Assembly: GCA_963834015.1 (NCBI GenBank)
Contig: CAWIAG010000002.1
Span: forward strand, 558,001 to 622,000
DNA from: FEN-1297 sp963834015
GTDB taxonomy: Bacteria; Bacteroidota; Ignavibacteria; Ignavibacteriales; Ignavibacteriaceae
Reading direction: 5' to 3'
DNA: 64,000 nt
Made by a program: the position numbers and the translations under genes. Below are positions 46,301 through 53,389 of this stretch, piece after piece; position 1 is the stretch's first letter, and each line of letters begins with the position of its first letter. The notes beneath the pieces were generated by a model. The model did no database searches. It was not told the DNA's origin and was given only the letters and a program-made list of their open reading frames with translations.

Positions 46301-46599
46301 TTTGTTCCTACATTAAAAGTTACACTTATGCTCGCTCCGCCTGTATTGGTACTGGTGCTTTGCATATACTCCATACCAGGCGTGCCATTTACTTGCTCCT
46401 CTATTGGAGTGACAACTGTTTGTTCTACAGTCTGGGCATCCGCACCAGTATAACTTCCGGATACACCTACCGATGGCGGAGTGATATTAGGATATTGATC
46501 AATAGCCAGATTAAAAATGCATATAATTCCAGATATACTAAGTACTATAGAAATTACTATTGCCGTAACCGGCCTTTTTATAAATGTATTTGCTATCAT
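43342..46599 (-). CDS. RND multidrug efflux transporter (HAE1), second pump
   Basis: A 1085-residue inner-membrane RND transporter. N-terminal MIANTFIKRPVTAIVISIVL, the docking and porter domains (RNPSMLMQVAIFSPNGSHDI, SFSRVDGNR-like loop) and 12 membrane helices. The proton relay is intact: two Asp in FVLAIGIVVDDAIIVVEAVQ, Lys in GLSAKNAILIVEFAKIR and Arg in KLRLRPIIMTSMAFILGVLP. Its start overlaps the stop of the preceding RND gene by 4 bases (ATGA). It is a close relative of that gene, so the pair may form a heteromeric trimer like MdtBC, or two alternative pumps. Confidence 0.93.
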   Translation of the reverse strand: MIANTFIKRPVTAIVISIVLSISGIICIFNLAIDQYPNITPPSVGVSGSYTGADAQTVEQTVVTPIEEQVNGTPGMEYMQSTSTNTGGASISVTFNVGTNIHIAALNVQNRVGIAAPLLPAVVSQLGMTVRARNPSMLMQVAIFSPNGSHDITFLDNYTNIYIKDALLRTPGVGDINARIDNFSMRIWMDPEKLAAHSLTPQDVIAALNSQSVRLAAGSAGTPPQDNHQIFEHGILVNSQLTNVPDFEKIVVKTIPATGEMIHLKDVARVELGKFTFSSHSFVDGNRASILFIYQSPNSNALETANNVYATLNQLKKSFPEDVDYKVPFETVTIIKVSMTEVVKTLLLALGLVAIVVFLFLQNFRSTIIPLLAIPVSILGTFIFFIPLGFTINTLTMFGFVLAIGIVVDDAIIVVEAVQHYIDAFGMSAKEATYRAMKDISGPIVAIALILASVFVPVGVIPGIVGRLYQQFAITIAISVILSAFIALSLTPALCTLLLKPSHISKETRWPRKFFYFFNNWFEKINDDYTHGVKRCIHGSGYIVILLIVICIGTVFLFKSKPSGFIPGEDIGRLYVTYSMPEGTTTTKSVEVMTKLMKIVASTPGINHYSAISGFNILNGGATSNSGSMFCMLKPWAERTTPDQQVPGIMNVLRKRIAMAGIKDANVVVIPPPPINGIGLAAGFSMQIEQGNTNDDVYAFEKVVKRFVAAAHQNPAISTAFSYYGAHTPSYTLTVDREKCEKLGVNISDVFTSLQSFMGSLLVNQFTLYDRIFYVVVQADTTSRALISDVNKYYVRNQTGQMIPLSTLVSYVATEAPPLVTHFNIFRSAEVDGSTPPGYSTDQGIEALKQTAAKVLPRGYTYEFSGLSYEEIKAGSVTIYIFIFSITFVFMFLAALYESWTVPLSVMLAVPIIAFGAILMLFCIPRLTNNVYAQIGLITLIGLSAKNAILIVEFAKIRVDRGEELIKSTLEAVKLRLRPIIMTSMAFILGVLPLAFATGAGAVARNTIGFTVLGGMIADSTLAILIVPVLFVLITRMSYGKNKLVYLIEHHEELMEREKKVEKQGLDAELEYEIMHKPRQSEKRS

Positions 46600-49500
46600 T
46601 GTTGATCGGGATTATGCATCTCGCGTGAAATTTTAATCTCATATTCCAAGACGGGGTCAATATTTTCTTCTTCAATTCTTCTGGCTTTTTCCATCAGCTC
46701 TTCATGTTGATTCTGCAGATCGTCCAGCTTTTTCTGTCCGTAAGAAAACTTTGTTATTAATACGAACAAAACCGGGACGATGAATATAGCAATTGAAGTA
46801 GCTGCAAGCATACCGCCGAATACAGTATACCCGATTGTTTGCCGCGCTACAGCACTAGCGCCGGAAGCGAATACCAGCGGTAATACTCCAAGTATAAAAG
46901 CCATTGACGTCATTACTATCGGACGTAAACGAAGTTTAACGGCTTCCATAGTTGATTTTATAAGTTCTTCTCCGCGGTCAACACGCACCTTTGCGAATTC
47001 AACTATTAGAATTGCATTTTTAGCTGCCAGTCCTATCAGCGCAATAAGTCCGATCTTGGCATAGATATTATCTGTAATACTCGGTAGCAAGGTAAGTGTA
47101 AATATTGCGCCAAAAACGCCGACCGGTACAGCAAGCAAAACTGAAAACGGTACAGACCAGCTTTCATATAATGCAGCAAGGAACAAAAACACAAATGTGA
47201 TCGAAAAAACAAAAATAAATGTAGTTATGGAACCTTCTTTTAATTCTTCGTGACTCAAACCTGAATACTCATAGTCGTATCCATCAGGCAAAACTTTTTT
47301 AGCTACATCCTGCAAAGCAGCAAGTGTTTGTGTACTGCTGTATCCGTGAGGTGAAGCTCCATCAATTTCTGCTGACCTGAAGATATTAAAATGCGAGATG
47401 AGCGGCGCAGCTTCAGTCGGTTTGTAGCTGACCAATGTACCAAGCGGTACCATTTTCCCTGCCTGGTTACGCACAAAATATTTGTTAATATCAGTAACAA
47501 ACTGGCGGAACAATGTATCAGCCTGTATAACAACATGGAATGTCCTGTTATAAGTAGTAAAATCATTAATATACATGCTGCCCATATATGCCTGAATTGT
47601 TGTAAATACGTCGCCTATATTCACCCCAAGCATTTCGCATTTTTCCCGGTCGACTGTCAGGCTGTAATCCGGTGTATGGGCTGAGAAAAAAGTATATACA
47701 TTTGAAATCGCAGGATTTTTATTTGCTTCTGCAATAAAATTATTAACCACTTTTTCAAATTGCTGAATATTATCGTTTGTATTGCGCTGCTCTATCTGGA
47801 AACTAAAGCCAACAGTTGAACCTACTCCCGGGATAGGCGAAGGCTGAATTACCTGTACATTGGCATTCTTAATACCTGCATCAGCAACACGCTGTTGAAT
47901 TACTTTCATTATACCGGGTACCTGCTCGCTAGCTTTCGAACGCTGATCCCAGGGCTTAAGCTGGCAGTAAATTGTACCGCAATTTGAATTAGTCGCGTTA
48001 GTCTGAACATTTAACCCCGATAAAGCAGCATAATGCCCTATACCGGGAGTGGATGAGATTACTTGCATCAACTTCGACATAACTGTAACGGATTGAGTTG
48101 TGGCAGATGCCGGCGGCAGTTCAAATGTAACATATATATTTCCATCATCTTCTGATGGGATAAATCCGGTCGGCTTATTTCCAAATAAAAACAGCGCTGC
48201 AACACATAGAATAACAAGGAAAGCAATAACATATTTGGCGGCTTTAATACTTCGTTTAACGCCTTCCGAGTAATTAGCAGTAACTATTTCAAACCAGTTA
48301 TTGAACCCGGCAAAGAATTTACCAGGCCATTTAGTTTCCTTGTTTTTTGGTGTTGGTTTTAAAAGCAGGCTGCAGAGAGCCGGAGTTAATGATAAAGCAA
48401 TGAATGCAGATAGCAGTACTGATATGGCTATTGTTATTGCAAACTGCTGATATAATCTGCCTACAATTCCCGGGATAAAACCAACGGGTACAAAAACTGC
48501 CGCTAATATAAGCGCTATTGCTACAACCGGGGCCGAGATGTCTTTCATCGCATGGTATGTTGCCTCCTTAGCAGACATACCTTGTTCATCAATATAATGT
48601 TGCACGGCTTCTACCACAATTATAGCGTCGTCTACAACTATTCCTATTGCCAGTACAAACCCAAACATTGTTAGTGTATTTATTGTAAAACCGAGCGGTA
48701 TAAAGAAACAGAATGTACCAATAATTGATACAGGTATTGCCAGGAGAGGTATAAGTGTGGACCGGAAGTTCTGAAGGAACAAGAACACAACAACGGCAAC
48801 TAAACCCAGTGCCAATAACAGTGTATCAACTACATCAGTCATAGATACTTTTACAACAGTAACAGACTCAAACGGAACTTTATAATCAACATCTGCAGGA
48901 AAGGAATTTTTTAACTGCGCCAGGGTTTTATATACACCATTTGCAGTATTAAGTGCATTGCTTCCAGGTGCCTGGTATATCAACAGGCATGAGGCTCTTT
49001 TCCCGTCAACAAATGAATTGCTTGAAAAAGTAAATCTTCCTAGTTCAACTCTTGCAACATCTTTCAGATATACCAGTTCACCGGTTGACGGAATAGTTTT
49101 AACAATCACATTTTCAAAATCAGTTATGGTACTTAATCTTCCGTTTACGAGTATGCCCAATTCAAATGTTTGTGTTTTTTTCTGAGGCGGTACACCGGCA
49201 GATCCGGCAGCAACCTGAACATTTTGGGCGTTTAATGCGTTGATAACATCCGTTGGAGTTAGTGAGTTGGCAGCCATTTTTTCAGGGTCCATCCAGATAC
49301 GCATACTGAAATCATCCGAAAACCTGCTTATACTTCCAACACCCGGAACGCGCAGCAAAGCATCCTGAATAAATATATTCGTATAATTATCCAGAAAAGT
49401 AATATCGTGCGTTCCGTTAGGCGCGAAAACGGAGACCATCATAAGCATGCTTGGATTAAGGGCACGTACTGTAAGACCCAGACGACTTACTGCAGCCGGA

Positions 49501-49856
49501 AGTAAAGGTGTGGCAATACTTACCCTGTTTTGAACGTCAAGCGTTGCAATATCTATATCGGTTCCGAGATCAAATGTTACATTCATTGACATCAAACCGT
49601 TATTGGTATTATTACTTTGCATATACTCCATCCCCGGAGTACCGTTTACCTGCTGTTCGATTGGCGTAGCTACTGTTTGCTCTACTGTAAGTGCATCAGC
49701 CCCGGTAAACTGTCCGTTTACCTGGACAACAGGCGGAGTGATTTGAGGATATTGCTCAATGGGTAAATTATAAATACAGATAACACCTGTAATCACTAAT
49801 ACTACGGAAATAACCATAGCGGTTACGGGTCTTTTAATAAATGTATTAGCGATCAT
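46596..49856 (-). CDS. RND multidrug efflux transporter (HAE1), first pump
   Basis: A 1086-residue RND transporter, sister of the next gene (43342-46599), with the same N-terminus (MIANTFIKRPVTAMVISVVL) and near-identical length. The Asp pair in GIVVDDAIIVVEAVQHYIDE, Lys in GLAAKNAILIVEFAKVR and Arg in KLRLRPIVMTSMAF are kept, so both subunits look competent for proton coupling. The end ISREMHNPDQQ is followed by TGA overlapping the next ATG. The gene lies 167 bases downstream of the MFP gene, with a strong hairpin in between. Substrates are unknown. Confidence 0.93.
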   Translation of the reverse strand: MIANTFIKRPVTAMVISVVLVITGVICIYNLPIEQYPQITPPVVQVNGQFTGADALTVEQTVATPIEQQVNGTPGMEYMQSNNTNNGLMSMNVTFDLGTDIDIATLDVQNRVSIATPLLPAAVSRLGLTVRALNPSMLMMVSVFAPNGTHDITFLDNYTNIFIQDALLRVPGVGSISRFSDDFSMRIWMDPEKMAANSLTPTDVINALNAQNVQVAAGSAGVPPQKKTQTFELGILVNGRLSTITDFENVIVKTIPSTGELVYLKDVARVELGRFTFSSNSFVDGKRASCLLIYQAPGSNALNTANGVYKTLAQLKNSFPADVDYKVPFESVTVVKVSMTDVVDTLLLALGLVAVVVFLFLQNFRSTLIPLLAIPVSIIGTFCFFIPLGFTINTLTMFGFVLAIGIVVDDAIIVVEAVQHYIDEQGMSAKEATYHAMKDISAPVVAIALILAAVFVPVGFIPGIVGRLYQQFAITIAISVLLSAFIALSLTPALCSLLLKPTPKNKETKWPGKFFAGFNNWFEIVTANYSEGVKRSIKAAKYVIAFLVILCVAALFLFGNKPTGFIPSEDDGNIYVTFELPPASATTQSVTVMSKLMQVISSTPGIGHYAALSGLNVQTNATNSNCGTIYCQLKPWDQRSKASEQVPGIMKVIQQRVADAGIKNANVQVIQPSPIPGVGSTVGFSFQIEQRNTNDNIQQFEKVVNNFIAEANKNPAISNVYTFFSAHTPDYSLTVDREKCEMLGVNIGDVFTTIQAYMGSMYINDFTTYNRTFHVVIQADTLFRQFVTDINKYFVRNQAGKMVPLGTLVSYKPTEAAPLISHFNIFRSAEIDGASPHGYSSTQTLAALQDVAKKVLPDGYDYEYSGLSHEELKEGSITTFIFVFSITFVFLFLAALYESWSVPFSVLLAVPVGVFGAIFTLTLLPSITDNIYAKIGLIALIGLAAKNAILIVEFAKVRVDRGEELIKSTMEAVKLRLRPIVMTSMAFILGVLPLVFASGASAVARQTIGYTVFGGMLAATSIAIFIVPVLFVLITKFSYGQKKLDDLQNQHEELMEKARRIEEENIDPVLEYEIKISREMHNPDQQ

Positions 49857-49896
49857 AGTTAATTTATAAATCTTGGAAAATGGATTTAATATTAAA

Positions 49897-49928
49897 TTTT
49901 AGAGACGGGGCATGAACCGTCTCTAAAA
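49897..49928 (-). terminator. Strong hairpin between MFP and RND genes (possible attenuator)
   Basis: TTTTAGAGACGG (49897-49908) pairs perfectly with CCGTCTCTAAAA (49917-49928), a 12-bp stem with an 8-base loop. It sits inside the efflux operon, between the MFP stop (50024) and the first RND start (49856). On the minus strand it is followed by TTTAATATT, only moderately U-rich, so it may be a partial terminator or an RNA-stability element. It could set the ratio of MFP/TolC to pump. Confidence 0.6.
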
Positions 49929-50023
49929 ATGTAAACATACTTAAATAATTTTTTGAACAGACATTTGAATAAATTGTTCTGTTGGTTTCATTTGTTTTTT
50001 GCAGGGGCGGCACATTGTTCTTC

Positions 50024-51172
50024 CTATGGTTTTATCCGCGAGCCATTATGTAGTGACTGCACTCCTTCAACTACTATCTTATCGCCTTCCTTTATGCCGC
50101 TTTCAACTATGATGTTAGGAGGTATTACGGTTCCCAACTTAATCTTTTTCTGAAATGCAAACATCGAATGATTACTTTTCGGCTGGGCGGATTCACTACC
50201 TGATTCACCTGTATTTGCCAGCGTTGAATCTTTGGCAAGGTAAATAAAATATTCACCCATTTCTTCTACAACGGCTTGATTTGGTATTAATAATTGCGGA
50301 GTTAATTCCAGGTTACGAACTCTTAATACCAAAGTCATACCGGCACGTAGAATAAGTTTCGGATTAGGAAAAACAACCCTAATCCTTATTGTACCCGTCT
50401 GGGGATCAACCGAACGGTCTATTACTGAAATTTTACCTTCATAAGGATAGATGCTGTTGTCTGGCAGTATAATAGTAAAGATGGAATCTCCGGGATTATT
50501 TCTGCTGCTCTGAATATTTTCAAAATATGTTAGCTGTTTTTCATTTATCAGGAAATCTACACCCATCGGGTCATCTGAAGAAACGGTGTTAAGAACGGTT
50601 TGACCTATAGTTGCTAAATCTCCTAATTTCACCATGCTGAATCCTATTGTACCGTTGAACGGAGCAGTTATAATCGAAAAATTTAAATTGGTACTTGCTG
50701 TTTTTAATGCTTCGACTGCAGAATCATATTGACTTTTCGAGTTTTCCAATGTTATCATCGCATGATCATAAATTTGTTTTGCAACGGCTTTATGCTGATT
50801 AAGTTGTTCATAACGATCGGCATCTTCCTGCGCTTGTTTTAAATTTCCTTCAGCAACTTTAACATTCGCCTGGGCGGATTTGTAATTGTTTTCATAAATA
50901 CTCCTGTCAATCTCATACAGCTTCTCTCCTTTTCTTACATGGGAGCCTTCTTTAAAAAAGATACCGGTGATATATCCCTGTACCTGAGGATGCAGATCCA
51001 CCTGGCTAAGTGCGACCGATGTGGAAATATATCTGTCGTAATAAGTAACTTTTTGAGCCTTAACGGTAAATAAATTTACCGGTACAGCCGAAGGAGGAGG
51101 TGCCTGAGGTTGTTTACATGAAGAAATAAACAGGCCGCTTATTATTGTTAAGATCAATATTACTTTATTCAT
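50024..51172 (-). CDS. RND periplasmic adaptor (membrane fusion) lipoprotein
   Basis: A 382-residue HlyD/AcrA-type adaptor. The lipoprotein signal ends at Cys19 (ISGLFISSCKQPQ). It has the lipoyl/barrel-sandwich motif SQVDLHPQVQGYITGIFFKE, GSHVRKGEKLYEIDRSIYEN, a coiled-coil hairpin (KSAQANVKVAEGNLKQAQED), ITAPFNGTIGFSMVKLGDLA, and beta-barrel segments DRSVDPQTGTIRIRVVFPNP. It bridges the pump and TolC in the periplasm. It is 21 bases after the tolC-type gene on the same transcript. Confidence 0.93.
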   Translation of the reverse strand: MNKVILILTIISGLFISSCKQPQAPPPSAVPVNLFTVKAQKVTYYDRYISTSVALSQVDLHPQVQGYITGIFFKEGSHVRKGEKLYEIDRSIYENNYKSAQANVKVAEGNLKQAQEDADRYEQLNQHKAVAKQIYDHAMITLENSKSQYDSAVEALKTASTNLNFSIITAPFNGTIGFSMVKLGDLATIGQTVLNTVSSDDPMGVDFLINEKQLTYFENIQSSRNNPGDSIFTIILPDNSIYPYEGKISVIDRSVDPQTGTIRIRVVFPNPKLILRAGMTLVLRVRNLELTPQLLIPNQAVVEEMGEYFIYLAKDSTLANTGESGSESAQPKSNHSMFAFQKKIKLGTVIPPNIIVESGIKEGDKIVVEGVQSLHNGSRIKP

Positions 51173-51192
51173 AATTACCGTAGTTTTAATAC

Positions 51193-52665
51193 TTAATAAT
51201 TAATAGATAGTTCACCCATTGCTTTTTCAAGGTTGACCTTACTAGATAAAAGCTGGTACAATGAGTCTACGTAACCTATTTCCGCCGTAATCAAATTTGA
51301 CTCAGCAACAATTAAATTCAGATATGCTACAATACCTTGTTCATACTGGAGCAAGACTATATCGAAAACTTTTTTTGCACGAACCTGATTATCTTTTTGA
51401 AGCCGCCAGTTAAACAGATTACTCTTATAATTAGCCAACGCCGCGGTATATTCGGTATAGATCTGCGATTTCAGACTTATCTCTGACAAATCCAGAACAT
51501 CTTCTTCCAATGAAGATTCATGTATGCTTTCGATACGTGAAAATCCTGTAAATATTGTCAGATTAAACGATAATCCAATAGTAGAATAAGGATAAACATT
51601 TTTAAATAGATTTGAAGAAGTATTGCTTTCATATTCATCATAATAAGTATAAAAAGCAGAAACACTAGGCAAAAAAGCAAATTCATCTGAAAGAGTCTGT
51701 CGACTTTGCAGTTTTTTTGCAGTTTGGAGTTCCTGATACTCTATACGTTTTTCATACTGCAATTGTTTTGTAGTGTCAATATTTATCTCCTTGTCCATCT
51801 GAGCAGTATCAAAAGCCACATTAAATTGTTTTTCCGGAGGATATCCCATTATTTGTTTTAAAGCCGCATATGCAGGAACCACATTTTCGGTTTGCTGTTT
51901 CAGTTGAGCTGCTGAATTGTTTAGCGAAATTACGGCCTGTTCATAATCTGTTTCATCAACAATTCCCTCGTTGAACTGCTCGTGCGTATCTTCTACTGTC
52001 CTCCCAAGACGTGCTGTATCTTCTTTTAAAACATTTATCTGATCAAGAGTCATAAGGAGATTAAAGAATGATTTACTAACGGCTGAAACAATATATATCT
52101 TAGTGCTGTCAGTAATTTGTTCAGCCTGTTTTGTATTTAAAGGTGCTTTCAATGCGGCACTTAAAAGCTGCGGGTCGAATATTGTTTCTGAAGCGTATAA
52201 AGCCGGGATAAATGTATTGCTTGTACCTTCGCGCGTTGGTATTACGGGCCCTCCGGGAACCGGGTTAGCAATAAGTGTAGTTGGCAATTGATAAAAATGG
52301 ACAAGACTTCCGGAGATACTTAATTGGGGCAACCAGCCGGACAAGTTGATTGCATTGTTTGTACTAACAATAGATTGATTAATTTTGGTTTGATTAAGAA
52401 CTGGCTGGTTCTGCAAAGCATAACTTATACAATGTTCCAGAGTAAAGGTTTTTACGGAATCAGAAAAACTCTTATTTTGTGAATAAGCACTGATTGGATA
52501 AATTGTTAAAAAAAAAGCAAGAAAAAATAACAGCCTTATAGCAACTTTATTTAATCCGGAATTTACTCCGCTAAGCCAATTTATCAAATTAATGTACTTT
52601 TCACCACAAACTGCAGTTGGGGAAAAGTTATTTCCATTATGCAATAATCTCACAAAATCATCCAT
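51193..52665 (-). CDS. TolC-family outer-membrane efflux protein
   Basis: A 490-residue outer-membrane channel, first gene of the operon. The hydrophobic signal (KVAIRLLFFLAFFLTIYPIS) starts only at residue ~39, after a hydrophilic stretch from the ATG at 52665. There is no ATG closer to the signal; a TTG at residue 27 could be the true start. The TolC pattern is LEHCISYALQNQPVLNQTKI, then repeats of helices (LLMTLDQINVLKEDTARLG), GLSFNLTIFTGFSRIESIHE, and YEQGIVAYLNLIVAESNLIT. It provides the outer-membrane duct of the tripartite pump. Confidence 0.9.
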   Translation of the reverse strand: MDDFVRLLHNGNNFSPTAVCGEKYINLINWLSGVNSGLNKVAIRLLFFLAFFLTIYPISAYSQNKSFSDSVKTFTLEHCISYALQNQPVLNQTKINQSIVSTNNAINLSGWLPQLSISGSLVHFYQLPTTLIANPVPGGPVIPTREGTSNTFIPALYASETIFDPQLLSAALKAPLNTKQAEQITDSTKIYIVSAVSKSFFNLLMTLDQINVLKEDTARLGRTVEDTHEQFNEGIVDETDYEQAVISLNNSAAQLKQQTENVVPAYAALKQIMGYPPEKQFNVAFDTAQMDKEINIDTTKQLQYEKRIEYQELQTAKKLQSRQTLSDEFAFLPSVSAFYTYYDEYESNTSSNLFKNVYPYSTIGLSFNLTIFTGFSRIESIHESSLEEDVLDLSEISLKSQIYTEYTAALANYKSNLFNWRLQKDNQVRAKKVFDIVLLQYEQGIVAYLNLIVAESNLITAEIGYVDSLYQLLSSKVNLEKAMGELSINY

Positions 52666-53071
52666 TTTATTATTTTAAGTGGGAAAAATTAAGCTAAAAA
52701 TCTCAGACATTTCAGTTCTGCAAAATTTTTATCACTGCATATAGTGAGTCAGAATGTATCTTTAAAATATAGCAAAATTTCAAACCATTTGAAACCAAAA
52801 TTAAATAGAAATTTATTTAAATTATAAAGTAAGCAAAATAAAGAATTAAACTCAATATATGGTAAATACACAATATACAGCAGTAATTAATTCCAGCTAA
52901 TTTTTTTATTTAACCTTTAATAAAATTTTTTCACTGGTGGTCATACGGTAATAAAATTCTATAATATACTTTGCTCTTTATCACAAAATAAATTTTATTA
53001 AAAACTTCACATTATAGACATTTCATTTACAGAGAAGGTTTAATTAATAAAGTGCAGGGGACAAGAAGTTG

Positions 53072-53083
53072 TAGTCCGGACTA
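53072..53083. promoter_or_regulatory. 12-bp palindrome, candidate operator
   Basis: TAGTCCGGACTA is a perfect 12-bp inverted repeat. It lies 18 bases from a second palindrome, in the divergent region between the efflux operon and the protease gene. Such sites are typical for dimeric repressors, but no regulator gene is near and binding is untested. Confidence 0.4.
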
Positions 53084-53100
53084 TATTATTAATTATGATA

Positions 53101-53117
53101 TTAATTCCTGGAATTAA
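53101..53117. promoter_or_regulatory. 17-bp palindrome, candidate operator
   Basis: TTAATTCCTGGAATTAA is a perfect 8-1-8 inverted repeat, about 270 bases before the protease start and 436 before the efflux start. Its length and symmetry fit a dimeric regulator site. The target gene is not known. Confidence 0.45.
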
Positions 53118-53389
53118 CTGAGAATTGCTATAATTAATTTTATTAATAACTTAATAGCTCATTTAAGTATTTTATTGAAGCTCATAAAATCATATTTTTT
53201 TAATGGTAGACAAATCATAACAAATCCCCATAACTGTTTCAAATATTTGTTAGTGCCTAATTTTTAACTTTTTAGCGATTATCTTTTTATATTCTTAAAA
53301 TTTTACGATTCAATAAATTATCTGTTGTTTATAGGAACATATTTTGTAATATTGTTATATATAATCTTTATTAGCTATCATCAAATTTA

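Larger units (their letters stand above)
52666..53389. other. Divergent intergenic region between efflux operon and S8 protease
   Basis: A 724-base AT-rich region from which the efflux operon (minus) and the protease gene (plus) are transcribed. No ORF is supported. It contains two perfect palindromes (see 53072-53083 and 53101-53117), the only clear regulatory candidates. Promoter boxes could not be assigned. Confidence 0.45.
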
